Assembly (NCBI RefSeq): GCF_041260665.1
Contig: NZ_JBGCCT010000012.1
Coordinates: 124,001 to 188,000 of the forward strand
Reading direction: 5' to 3'
Source: Catenulispora sp. GP43
Lineage (GTDB): Bacteria; Actinomycetota; Actinomycetes; Streptomycetales; Catenulisporaceae
DNA length: 64,000 bases
In this document: one piece after another, positions 10,286 to 18,533 of the stretch
Layout of the letters: each line of letters begins with the position of its first letter
Numbering within the stretch: the first letter of the stretch is position 1
Translations under genes and position numbers: made by a program
Notes under the pieces: generated by a model
Databases searched by the model: none
Seen by the model: the letters and a program-made list of their open reading frames with translations, nothing else
What the model was told of the DNA's origin: nothing

Positions 10286-11265
10286 TGGGCATCGTGATCC
10301 GAGAACTCAGCATCGAGCACCCCGACGCGCTGTCCGTGGTGCTCCCCCTGTTCCAGGCCGGCATGACCGCCGACGCACCGCTGTACCCGACGCCGACCGA
10401 GGACTTCGCGAGGTGGTTCATCGTCCCGCGCTCGGTGCGACACCGGGTCCTGGCGGTCGCCCACGACGGCGAGCGGCCGGTCGGCTACGGCTTGATGCAG
10501 CACGACAACGACAGCAACCGCGACATGATCCACACCGACATCTGGATCCGGCCCGAGGACCGGGCCGAGGCGACGGTCCCGCTGCTGGACGCGTACAGAG
10601 CCCACGGACGGCAGCGCGGCTGCTCCCGCGTGCTCCTGGCCATCAGCGAGCACGCCGACGACTACGCGGCGATCTTCACCGCCGAGGGCGGACGGCCGGT
10701 GTCCACGGAGTTCCGCTCGCAGCTGGACCTGAGAGCGATCGACCGTGAGCAGTACGCCGCGTGGGCCGCGCCGTCGGAGAAGAACGCGCACTACCGGATC
10801 GAGCTCTGGCAGGCCCCGACGCCGGAGGAACTGCTGGCACCGCTGGTCACCGCTCTCGACGCGATGCGCGACGCCCCGACCGGCGACTCCGGCTTCCAGC
10901 CGCCTCCGCCCAGCACGAAGCGCAGGCGCGCCAGCGAGGTGGACAACCTGCGCGGCGGCGCGCGGACCTACGTGGCCGCCGCCCTCACCGAAGACGGCGA
11001 GATCGCCGGGATGCACGAGACCCTGGTGTTCGGGGACTTCCGGATGGCCGACGTCGGGCACACCGCGGTCCCGGCGAGGTTCCGCGGCCACGGCCTGGGG
11101 CTGCGGCTCAAGGCGTTCCTGACGCTCGCGCTGCTGGAGCGGGAGCCGAAGGTCGACGCGGTCAGCACCTGGAACGACTCGGACAACGTCCCCATGCTGC
11201 GGGTGAACGGCGCGCTGGGCTACGCCAGGACCGAAGCCTGGAGCAACTGGCAGTTCGACCTCTAA
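10285..11265 (+). CDS. Double-domain GNAT acetyltransferase, copy 2
   Basis: A 326-residue paralogue of the preceding gene, alignable over its full length (VPARFRGHGLGLRLK, NVPMLRVNGALGY, closing WSNWQFDL against WNAWQFDV). The pair arose by tandem duplication and has since diverged, so they may act as a heterodimer or on different substrates. The ATG overlaps the previous stop by one base. A long imperfect hairpin follows. Confidence 0.85.
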   Translation: MGIVIRELSIEHPDALSVVLPLFQAGMTADAPLYPTPTEDFARWFIVPRSVRHRVLAVAHDGERPVGYGLMQHDNDSNRDMIHTDIWIRPEDRAEATVPLLDAYRAHGRQRGCSRVLLAISEHADDYAAIFTAEGGRPVSTEFRSQLDLRAIDREQYAAWAAPSEKNAHYRIELWQAPTPEELLAPLVTALDAMRDAPTGDSGFQPPPPSTKRRRASEVDNLRGGARTYVAAALTEDGEIAGMHETLVFGDFRMADVGHTAVPARFRGHGLGLRLKAFLTLALLEREPKVDAVSTWNDSDNVPMLRVNGALGYARTEAWSNWQFDL

Positions 11266-11319
11266 TATCAGAATTCTGCAATCAGCGCTCCGAACCGGAC
11301 TCGGAGCAGAACTCTGATA
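11266..11319 (+). terminator. Long inverted repeat after the GNAT pair
   Basis: Outer arms TATCAGAATTCTG and CAGAACTCTGATA pair at 12 of 13 positions; an inner CTCCGA/TCGGAG stem follows after a 9-nt one-sided bulge. It begins at the stop codon of GNAT copy 2 and probably ends transcription. It lies directly before the ribosome site of the next gene. Confidence 0.6.
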
Positions 11320-11333
11320 GGGAGGGCCGCAGC

Positions 11334-12755
11334 GTGGCCGACCTGCCCGTGGCCCCGCTGGACGCGACCACCCGCACACTGTGCGCGCAGACGTACTGGG
11401 ACCTGGGCTTCGCCCGCGAGGCCGAGGAGCTGCTCACCGGCGACGGCTTCTCGGCCATCGGGCCGCCGGTCGGGCTGAACCTGCCCTCGATCCTGCAGCA
11501 CGCCGAGCACTCGCTGCGCATCCGGCGGCGGCGGGACCACGCGCTGCTGGCGTGCTGGCTGATGGCCGCGTTCTGCGTGGCCGGGCCGCTGCTGGTCACC
11601 CGGGGCACCAAGGACTTCGCGCCGACCCTGTTCGGCGCGGCCTGCGGCCTGGGCTCGGTGGCGGCCCTGGCCTGGACGCTGGCCACCACCGCGCGCTGGA
11701 TCCGGGTGCACTCCGCCTTCGCGCTGCTGCGCACCTCGGCCTCGCCGCTGGTCTCAGCGCCTCCGCTGCCCCCGGACATGCACGGGGAGATCGTCGCCGA
11801 CCAGGGCGCGAACGTGATCTGCTACGCGGCCGCCTCCCCGACGCCGTTCGCCGGCTTCGGCGAGCTGGTCGACGACAAGGTCATGGTCCACCTCCCGCTG
11901 GTCCTGGTCCCGGCCTACGTCGAGGGCGCCGGGACGAAGGAGACGCACCGCGTCGACGCCACCGACCTGCACCTCTACCTGCGCAACGAGCTCGGCCGCG
12001 ACAGCGGGGTCCGGGACCTGGCGATCGTCAGCAACCTGTTCGTCCGCGGCGACGCGGCCAACGGCGTGGCCGGCCTGTGGCCCGGCGGCAAGGAGGCCCG
12101 CCCCTCCCGCCAGGCGCACGCCCTGATCTACTCCGCGGGCATCAACGACCCCGGCGACCGCGCGCAGACGTACCTGACCCTGCAGACCGTCCGCCACGGC
12201 GGCAACCTCGTGATCACGATGCACGTCCGCATCCGTGAACAGCACGACCGCATATCCCTGGAGATAGCCTCCGCGATAGCCGCCCCGCTGTCGGGCAAGT
12301 ACACCTCGGTGGGAGGAGCCCTGCCCCGCTCGCTCGGCGGCCTGCGGGCCCACGCGCGCTGGTACGCCCTGATGGAACTGCCCGCCGCCCTGGCCGAAGC
12401 CTGGACTGGTCCGCTGATCCGCTCCGTGAGCCGCCGCCTGCAACAGCGTGCCCGCATGGACATCCTGCGCGGCATCCGGTCCGGCCGCATGCCCGACCGC
12501 GGCGCCCGCACTTCTCTGCGCCGCTGGACCATGGATGCGGCGAAGATCCAGTACCAGGAGGAGGCGGACGCGCGCGACATCCTGCAGCGGCTGCGCAAAG
12601 CGCTGTTCGACCACCTGGTGAACTACTTCGAGATGCACAAGATCTCGACCGGGGAGCTGATGCGGATCCGGGAGAACGTGCTGATCGTGGAGATGAAGTT
12701 CCGCGGCGAGGTGATCGAGGGTGCGAAGGCCTTCGGCGCCAACGAGAAGCGCTGA
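11334..12755 (+). CDS. Hypothetical membrane protein
   Basis: A 473-residue protein with GTG start and GGGAGG upstream. Two hydrophobic segments near residues 65-110 (LLACWLMAAFCVAGPLLV and a following Ala/Leu-rich one) are followed by a ~360-residue soluble part that lacks a recognisable family. The C-terminal ~100 residues are charged and helical (basic RRLQQRARMDILRG, then KIQYQEEADARDILQRL). The neighbours give no functional clue. It converges on the cell-wall-binding gene with a shared terminator. Confidence 0.7.
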   Translation: MADLPVAPLDATTRTLCAQTYWDLGFAREAEELLTGDGFSAIGPPVGLNLPSILQHAEHSLRIRRRRDHALLACWLMAAFCVAGPLLVTRGTKDFAPTLFGAACGLGSVAALAWTLATTARWIRVHSAFALLRTSASPLVSAPPLPPDMHGEIVADQGANVICYAAASPTPFAGFGELVDDKVMVHLPLVLVPAYVEGAGTKETHRVDATDLHLYLRNELGRDSGVRDLAIVSNLFVRGDAANGVAGLWPGGKEARPSRQAHALIYSAGINDPGDRAQTYLTLQTVRHGGNLVITMHVRIREQHDRISLEIASAIAAPLSGKYTSVGGALPRSLGGLRAHARWYALMELPAALAEAWTGPLIRSVSRRLQQRARMDILRGIRSGRMPDRGARTSLRRWTMDAAKIQYQEEADARDILQRLRKALFDHLVNYFEMHKISTGELMRIRENVLIVEMKFRGEVIEGAKAFGANEKR

Positions 12756-12787
12756 TCCGGCCTCTCCCCCATATCCCGACACGCGAA

Positions 12788-12820
12788 CGGTCCCGGCACC
12801 CGAGGCAGGTGCCGGGACCG
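12788..12820. terminator. Bidirectional terminator
   Basis: A perfect 13-bp stem CGGTCCCGGCACC/GGTGCCGGGACCG with a 7-nt loop lies between two convergent genes. Confidence 0.85.
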
Positions 12821-12847
12821 CTTCATATCACGTCCCTGTCATGGGAC

Positions 12848-14851
12848 TCAGAACGGCAGCTGCGCTTCGCGGTACCACGCCGGGTTGAGCCCTTCGAGCT
12901 TCATGATGTCGGTGGCGACGGCGTAGGGGAAGACCTGGTCACCGCCGAACAGGTACGTGTTCTTCACCGAGTCCTTGTCCGCGGTCATCGCCGCGCTGGT
13001 CGCCTCCGACACCGACGTCGCCCCCGGGACGCTGAGCAGCAGCGGGCTGCCCTGCAGGGCCATCAGCGCGCCGCCGGTCAGGGAGTCGGGGAAGTTCATT
13101 CCGTTCGCCACGCCGAGCGCCGCGGGCTTGGTGCCCCAGCCGAAGGAGGCGACCTTCGCCGCGGTGTCGAAGCGGTCGACGCCGGCTATCGGGGTGTAGT
13201 TCGCGGCGTTGGGCGATATCGCAGCCACCGCCTTCACCGCGCCCCCGCCGATCGCGGCGACGTCCGTCTGGCCGGCGGGGTGCGCCGCGGCCTCCTTGGC
13301 GGTCACGTAGGCCGCGGTCGCCGGGGTCAGCGAGACCGGCTCGGTGACGCCGTTGCCGGTGCTCAGCACGATGGCCGCCGGGGCGCCGGAGGCGTCGGTG
13401 AACTTGTCCGAGGCCAGCGGGCCGGAGGACAGCGCGTCGGCGAAGTCGTCGCCGCGGGCGACCACGATGTGCTTCGGGTTGTTCAGCGCCTGCGGATTCT
13501 GCGCGACGCCCAGCGCCGTGTCGTAGCGGGTCGCGCCGCCGAAGCGCTCGACGTTGTACCCGAGGGTGTTGCTGATGTAGTCCTGGATCGACTGCGGGAT
13601 CGCCTCGACGCCGCCGAGGATGTAAACGGTGTGCTTCTTGTCCGCCGGCAGGACGCGCTTGATCTCGGCCGCGACGTTCGCGTCGAGGCTCTTCGCACTC
13701 GCCCCGCCGGGGGTCAGCAGCAGCGGGCCGTTCTTCGCCTTGGCCAGCGGGATGCCGGCGAGCGCGTCCGCGTACACGTCGCCGCGCGCCAGGACGACCG
13801 CGCCGGCGCTGTGCGCGAACGGGAAGGCCTCCTGCGAGACGGCGACGCCGGTGCCGTAGCGGGTGGCGCCGGCGAACTGCGTCAGCTGCCCGAAGTTCGC
13901 GTTCGCCTTCGACACGTCCACCTGCTGGGTGGTGGAGGCCTGCTGACCGTACTTGTCGACGACCGAGAAAGTGATCGTCTTCAGGCCGGTGGTGGTGTAG
14001 GTGTGTTCCTCAAGCTGACCGATGCCTATGGGCATCGTCTGCTGGCTGGTCGATCCGTCGCCCCAGTCGATCGTCCCGATGCCGTTCTCGACGCTCGAGC
14101 CCCTCGTGTTGACCGACACCAGGCCCGGCGAGAGCACTGTCGTCGTGAACGCGGCGACCGGCGGGGCCGCGATTCCGATGGCCTCGTCCGCGGTGGACTT
14201 CAGGCCGGTGGCGTTGTCGCTGTAGGTCAGGGTCACGACGTGCTGGCCGGTCGCGGCGGCGCCGGTCCAGTTGCAGGTCGCGAGCATGGCCTTGGTGTCG
14301 ATGGTCAGCGGCAGCGCGCCCCGGCCGTGGTCGCACGTGCCCGCCAGCCCACTCAGGTCGGTGCCGGCCGGCAGGATCTTGCTCAGATCGAAGGAGCTGG
14401 TCCCGTGGCTGGTCACCACGGCGCCGGCGGCGTTGAGGTCGATCAGGACCGACGAGGTGTACTTGATGTTCGCCGGGTCGGTGGCGTCGACGGCGACCTG
14501 CTTCGTCGTGGTCGTGGCCGAGACGTCCGAGTGCGAGGTCTCGGTCAGCGTCTCCTTCAGCGCCCCCGGCGCGTACGCGTGGGTGGCCTGCAGGGTGCTG
14601 GCAGTCGTGCCGTCACCGAAGTCGGTGATGTTCGAGTCGCCCTTGGAGCCGGTGGCGTCGCTGTTCACTGTGAGCACCGCCGAGGCGCCGCTGCCCGATA
14701 CCGTCGCCTGCGCCTTCAGGGCGGCGTTCGGCCCCGCGTTGGTCGACGACCAGGCCAGCGCCGACGCGGTCCCCGCCATGCCCACGCCCAGGCCGACCAT
14801 GGAGCTGGACACCGCGACGAGTGCGAGCCCCTTGTGCTTCACCGATTTCAT
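12848..14851 (-). CDS. Secreted PKD-domain protein with cell-wall-binding repeats
   Basis: A 667-residue exported protein. A signal peptide (residues ~1-32, ending TASALA) is followed by immunoglobulin-like regions including PKD motifs (FGDGTTASTLQATHAY, DWGDGS...HTYTTTG). The C-terminal ~340 residues hold three CW_binding_2 repeats, each marked by an R-(F/Y)-x-T signature (GATRYGTGVAVS, GATRYDTALGVA, GVDRFDTAAKVA) and an ADALAG-like strand. CW_binding_2 modules anchor surface proteins in Gram-positive walls. GGGGAGGA lies before the ATG. Its role may be adhesion or wall structure; no catalytic domain is seen. Confidence 0.85.
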   Translation of the reverse strand: MKSVKHKGLALVAVSSSMVGLGVGMAGTASALAWSSTNAGPNAALKAQATVSGSGASAVLTVNSDATGSKGDSNITDFGDGTTASTLQATHAYAPGALKETLTETSHSDVSATTTTKQVAVDATDPANIKYTSSVLIDLNAAGAVVTSHGTSSFDLSKILPAGTDLSGLAGTCDHGRGALPLTIDTKAMLATCNWTGAAATGQHVVTLTYSDNATGLKSTADEAIGIAAPPVAAFTTTVLSPGLVSVNTRGSSVENGIGTIDWGDGSTSQQTMPIGIGQLEEHTYTTTGLKTITFSVVDKYGQQASTTQQVDVSKANANFGQLTQFAGATRYGTGVAVSQEAFPFAHSAGAVVLARGDVYADALAGIPLAKAKNGPLLLTPGGASAKSLDANVAAEIKRVLPADKKHTVYILGGVEAIPQSIQDYISNTLGYNVERFGGATRYDTALGVAQNPQALNNPKHIVVARGDDFADALSSGPLASDKFTDASGAPAAIVLSTGNGVTEPVSLTPATAAYVTAKEAAAHPAGQTDVAAIGGGAVKAVAAISPNAANYTPIAGVDRFDTAAKVASFGWGTKPAALGVANGMNFPDSLTGGALMALQGSPLLLSVPGATSVSEATSAAMTADKDSVKNTYLFGGDQVFPYAVATDIMKLEGLNPAWYREAQLPF

Positions 14852-14951
14852 GATGCGTCCTCCCCTTGTTTCTGGTGAATCCCTTCATGAGACTCGCCGG
14901 GAGGGTGCAAGGTTGCGCGCGGGGCCGGATGTGTTTTTTCAGAGGCCTGAA

Positions 14952-16070
14952 TCAGAATCCGAGCTTCGCCAGCTGCTTGGGATCGCGTTGCCAATCCTTG
15001 GCGACCTTCACATGCAGGTCCAGGAAGACCGGCGTCCCGAGCAGCGCCTCGATCTGCCGGCGGGCCCGCGAGCCGACCTCGCGAAGCCGCTCGCCGCCGT
15101 GGCCGATGACGATCGCCTTCTGGCTCGGGCGCTCCACGTAGAGCGTCGCGTGCACGTCCAGCAGCGGGCGGTCGGCGGGGCGGCCCTCGCGCAGCGTCAT
15201 CTCCTCGACGGTGACGGCCAGCGAGTGCGGCAGCTCGTCCCGGACGCCCTCCAGGGCGGCCTCGCGGACCAGCTCGCCGACCATGACCTCCTCCGGCTCG
15301 TCGGTCAGCTCGCCGCCCGGGTACAGCGGCGGGGACTCCGGGAGCTGCTTCACCAGCAGGTCCTCCAGGAGCTGGATCTGCTCGTCGCGCACGGCCGAGA
15401 CCGGGATCACCTCGGCCCACTCGATGCCGACCTCGCGGCCGAGCTCGACCAGGGCCAGCAGCTGCTCGGCGATCTGCTCCTTGGCGGCCTTGTCGGTCTT
15501 GGTCAGGATGGCGATCTTCGGGGTGCGCCGGACCTGGGCCAGCTCGGCGGCGATGAAGCGGTCGCCGGGGCCGATCTTCTCGTCGGCCGGCACGCAGAAC
15601 CCGATGACGTCCACCTCGGCCCAGGTGGCGCGCACCTCGTCGTTCAGGCGCGCGCCGAGCAGGGTGCGCGGCTTGTGCAGGCCGGGGGTGTCGACCAGGA
15701 CCAGCTGCGCGTCGTCGCGGTGCACGATGCCGCGCACGGTGTGCCGCGTGGTCTGCGGGCGCCCGGAGGTGATCGCCACCTTCGCGCCGACCACCGAGTT
15801 GGTCAGCGTGGACTTGCCGGCGTTGGGACGGCCCACGAAGCAGGCGAACCCGGCGCGGAAGTCGTCGGGGAACTCGTGGCGCTCCGGCGAGTCGTCCCGG
15901 ACGCCGCGGCCGTAGGCGGTCGGCGCCGGCTCGGAGTCGCGGACCCGGTCGGAGGTGACGCGCTTCTCGGCGAGCTGCTGGCTGCGCTTGACGCGCTCGG
16001 CCTTCTTCTTGGCCGCCTCGGCGTTGGCCGCCTGGCGGGACCGGGATCGTCCACTCGCGCTGCTCGTCAT
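14952..16070 (-). CDS. era: GTPase Era
   Basis: A 372-residue Ras-like GTPase with C-terminal KH domain, acting in 16S rRNA processing and 30S assembly. G1 GRPNAGKST, G3 DTPG, G4 TKTD and the KH signature VIGHGGERLREVG are present. Relative to the usual ~300 residues it has a ~70-residue charged N-terminal extension rich in Lys/Arg/Ala. Start: the ATG at 16070 has GACAAT 7 nt upstream and no Shine-Dalgarno; the alternative ATG at 16079 overlaps that hexamer. The same 12-mer, GTAAGGGACAAT, precedes hemW. Confidence 0.93.
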   Translation of the reverse strand: MTSSASGRSRSRQAANAEAAKKKAERVKRSQQLAEKRVTSDRVRDSEPAPTAYGRGVRDDSPERHEFPDDFRAGFACFVGRPNAGKSTLTNSVVGAKVAITSGRPQTTRHTVRGIVHRDDAQLVLVDTPGLHKPRTLLGARLNDEVRATWAEVDVIGFCVPADEKIGPGDRFIAAELAQVRRTPKIAILTKTDKAAKEQIAEQLLALVELGREVGIEWAEVIPVSAVRDEQIQLLEDLLVKQLPESPPLYPGGELTDEPEEVMVGELVREAALEGVRDELPHSLAVTVEEMTLREGRPADRPLLDVHATLYVERPSQKAIVIGHGGERLREVGSRARRQIEALLGTPVFLDLHVKVAKDWQRDPKQLAKLGF

Positions 16071-16104
16071 GGGAACCATTGTCCCTTACTCGAGAGGGTC
16101 CGCC

Positions 16105-16196
16105 GCTCAGAGCTCCATGCGCCTTCGGATCAGAGCTTCGGGCGCCTTCAGATCAGCGCTCCGGACGGCTTCGGATCAGAGCTTCGGGTCGGCCAG
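16105..16196. repeat. Four tandem 23-bp imperfect repeats at the 3' end of the CDA-like gene
   Basis: Units start at 16105, 16128, 16151 and 16174, each with the core G(A/C)TCAG(A/C)GCT(T/C)C followed by a variable end. The last unit includes the stop codon of the cytidine-deaminase-like gene. A similar 23-nt string (ATCAGCGCTCCGAACC...) occurs at 11281. Confidence 0.8.
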
Positions 16197-16505
16197 GAAC
16201 AGGCGCGGCGGCGTGCCGGAATCCTTCAGGTCGGCGATCACGTCCAGGTCCTCCTGCCGGAACTGCTTGTCCTCGGTGACCAGTACCGCGGCCTCCAGCG
16301 CCTTCGCCCCGCTGACGACGGCCATCGCGATCGCGGTCTGCAGCGCCGAGAGCCGCAGGGCGGGCAGTTCGACGGTGGTGGCGACATAGGTGCGGCCGGT
16401 CTCGTCGCGCACCGCCGCGCCCTCGGCCGCGCCGTTGCGGGCCCGCTGGGCCTTGGCGAGGGTGTGGAGCTTGGCGTTCTCGGGGTCCAGCTGGTTGTCG
16501 GTCAT
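16176..16505 (-). CDS. Cytidine-deaminase-like protein without zinc ligands
   Basis: A 109-residue protein like the short 'cytidine deaminase' found beside era in streptomycetes. It keeps the general fold signature (RARNGAAEGAAVRDETGRTYVA, here split as RARNGAAEGAAV and DETGRTYVATTVE), but the catalytic Cys-Ala-Glu segment is replaced by LSALQTAIA and no PCxxC motif follows. It is therefore probably not a deaminase. It ends in a tandem-repeat array and begins just downstream of the tRNA-Gly terminator. Confidence 0.75.
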   Translation of the reverse strand: MTDNQLDPENAKLHTLAKAQRARNGAAEGAAVRDETGRTYVATTVELPALRLSALQTAIAMAVVSGAKALEAAVLVTEDKQFRQEDLDVIADLKDSGTPPRLFLADPKL

Positions 16506-16528
16506 GGGCCAACGCTATCGAAAACGCC

Positions 16529-16559
16529 GAAGGCCCCGGAGCACTGCTCCGGGGCCTTC
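16529..16559 (-). terminator. Terminator after tRNA-Gly
   Basis: A perfect 13-bp stem GAAGGCCCCGGAG/CTCCGGGGCCTTC with a 5-nt loop lies seven nt past the tRNA 3' end. Confidence 0.85.
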
Positions 16560-16565
16560 TCGCTG

Positions 16566-16638
16566 AGCGGATGACGAGACTCGAACTCGCGACCCTCACC
16601 TTGGCAAGGTGATGCTCTACCAACTGAGCCACATCCGC
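16566..16638 (-). tRNA. tRNA-Gly (anticodon GCC)
   Basis: The 73-nt minus-strand sequence folds as a cloverleaf: acceptor GCGGATG pairing with CATCCGC, D-loop GCTCAGTTGGTAGAGC, anticodon stem-loop CACCTTGCCAAGGTG with GCC, T-arm GCGAGTTCGAGTCTCGT, and U as discriminator base. CCA is not encoded. Confidence 0.95.
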
Positions 16639-16721
16639 ATTCGCCTGCCGGGTTTCCCTGGCGACGAAGAAAACTATAGCCCATGTCCGGGGTGGGTTCG
16701 CCACCTGGTTACCGGGACGTG

Positions 16722-17999
16722 TCAGGCGTCGTCCTGCGGAACACGCTTCACCAACACCGTGCCGATACGGCGCCGCCGGCCCTCCGGCGACTCCGCGGTG
16801 AGCCGCAGGCCCTCGACTTCGATCTGCGCGCCGGGGATCGGCACCCGGCCCAGGCGCTTGGCCATCAGGCCGCCGACGGTCTCCACGTCGTCGTCCTCCA
16901 GGGCCACGCCGAACAGGTCGCCGAGTTCGTCCACGCCCAGGCGCGCGGTGACCCGCGCGGCGTCCGCGGACAGGCGCTCCACCGAGGGCCGCTCCACGTC
17001 GTACTCGTCGGCGATCTCCCCGACGATCTCCTCCAGGATGTCCTCGATGGTGACCAGGCCGGCGGTGCCGCCGTACTCGTCGATCACCACCGCCAGGTGG
17101 ATGTGCCCGGCCTGCATGTCGCGCAGCAGCTCGTCGGCGGGCTTGCTGTCCGGGATGCAGACCGGGTCGCGCATCACGGACTCCACCAGCTCGGTGGTCT
17201 CCCCGCTCGGGTGCTCGTGGATGCGCCGGACCAGGTCCTTGAGGTACACGATGCCCACCACGTCGTCGGCGTTCTCGCCGACCACCGGGATGCGGGAGAA
17301 GCCGCTGCGCAGCGCCAGCGACAGCGCCTGGCGCAGGGTCTTGTGCCGCTCGATGAAGACCATGTCGGTGCGCGGGACCATCACCTCGCGCACCAGCGTG
17401 TCGCCGAGCTCGAAGACCGAGTGCACCATCCGGCGCTCCTGGTCCTCGATGACGCTGTTCGCCTCGGCCAGGTCCACCAGCGCGCGCAGCTCGGCCTCGG
17501 AGGCGAACGGGCCCTCGCGGAAGCCCCGGCCCGGCGTCACCGCGTTGCCGACCAGGATCAGCAGCTGCGCCAGCGGCCCCAGGATCCGGGTGAGCAGCGC
17601 CATCGGGCCGGCCACGGCCAGCGCCACCCGCACCGAGTGCTGCCGGCCGATGGTGCGCGGCATCACGCCGATGAAGATGTAGGACACCGCGATCATGACG
17701 CCGATCGCGGCGAAGCCGGCGCCCCAGGAGCTGTCGATCCGGCGCATGAACAGCACCGTGACCAGCACCGTGGCCGCGATCTCGCAGGCCACGCGCAGTA
17801 ACAGGACCAGATTCAGGACCGGGGCCGGGTCGTCGGCCAGCTGCTTGAGCCGGGCCGCGCGCGGCAGGCCCTGCTCGACCAGTTCGGCGGCCCGCACCCG
17901 CGAGACGCGGGACAACGCGGTGTCCGCACAGGCGGAGAACCCCGCGACCGCGACGAGGACCACGACCGCGACGATCTCCCAGAACAGCAGGGCACTCAT
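16722..17999 (-). CDS. CNNM/CBS-pair membrane protein (hemolysin C/CorC family)
   Basis: A 425-residue protein: an N-terminal CNNM domain with about three to four membrane segments (residues ~5-165), a CBS pair (~205-330, including REVMVPRTDM and IDEYGGTAGLVTIEDILEE), and a C-terminal CorC_HlyC domain (~345-420). Family members are linked to magnesium and cobalt efflux or homeostasis; the hemolysin label is historical. It follows ybeY by 49 nt and is probably the last gene of the phoH-ybeY operon. Confidence 0.9.
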   Translation of the reverse strand: MSALLFWEIVAVVVLVAVAGFSACADTALSRVSRVRAAELVEQGLPRAARLKQLADDPAPVLNLVLLLRVACEIAATVLVTVLFMRRIDSSWGAGFAAIGVMIAVSYIFIGVMPRTIGRQHSVRVALAVAGPMALLTRILGPLAQLLILVGNAVTPGRGFREGPFASEAELRALVDLAEANSVIEDQERRMVHSVFELGDTLVREVMVPRTDMVFIERHKTLRQALSLALRSGFSRIPVVGENADDVVGIVYLKDLVRRIHEHPSGETTELVESVMRDPVCIPDSKPADELLRDMQAGHIHLAVVIDEYGGTAGLVTIEDILEEIVGEIADEYDVERPSVERLSADAARVTARLGVDELGDLFGVALEDDDVETVGGLMAKRLGRVPIPGAQIEVEGLRLTAESPEGRRRRIGTVLVKRVPQDDA

Positions 18000-18048
18000 G
18001 CGCCGCCCCCGGCGGCCGCTCCAGTGCCCTGCCGATGTCTATGACCGC

Positions 18049-18528
18049 TCATCGAGCGCCTGACCTGGCCTTCCATCCTCGTAGCAGCTGTTTCTGCAGG
18101 CCGAACATCTCGGCCTCCTCCTCCGGCTCGGCGTGGTCGTAGCCCAGCAGGTGCAAGATCCCGTGCGTGGTGAGCAGCCGCAGCTCCTCAGCAGTGGAGT
18201 GGCCGGCGTCCTTGGCCTGCTTCTCGGCCACCTCCGGACACAGCACGACGTCCCCGAGCAGGCCCGGCACCGGCTCGTTGTCGTCCTCGGCGCGCGCCGG
18301 ACGCAGCTCGTCCATCGGGAAGGAGAGCACGTCGGTCGGGCCCGGCTCGTCCATCCACTGGATGTGCAGCTGCTCCATCGCGGCGGTGTCGACCAGCAGG
18401 ATGGACAGCTCGGCCATCGGGTGGATGCCCATCTCGCCCAGCACGTACCGGGCGACCCCGACCAGCTCCTCGGCGTCCACCCCCTGCTCGGTGCCGTAGT
18501 CGGTCTCGTTGGCGATGTCGATCGACAT
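18049..18528 (-). CDS. ybeY: rRNA maturation endoribonuclease YbeY
   Basis: A 159-residue metalloprotein with the diagnostic zinc site [12 protein letters not shown] near residue 120. YbeY takes part in 16S rRNA 3' processing and 70S quality control. Its start is 5 nt from the phoH stop, so the two are translationally coupled, as in most bacteria. Confidence 0.95.
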   Translation of the reverse strand: MSIDIANETDYGTEQGVDAEELVGVARYVLGEMGIHPMAELSILLVDTAAMEQLHIQWMDEPGPTDVLSFPMDELRPARAEDDNEPVPGLLGDVVLCPEVAEKQAKDAGHSTAEELRLLTTHGILHLLGYDHAEPEEEAEMFGLQKQLLRGWKARSGAR

Positions 18529-18533
18529 GGGGT

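Noticed and set aside
12809-14878. A 689-codon plus-strand frame opposite the cell-wall-binding gene
   Set aside because: It is an Arg/Gly-rich shadow of the minus-strand gene, which has a signal peptide, PKD and CW_binding_2 motifs and a good ribosome site.
16105-16196. CRISPR array
   Set aside because: Units are 23 bp back to back with no unique spacers, and no cas gene is present.
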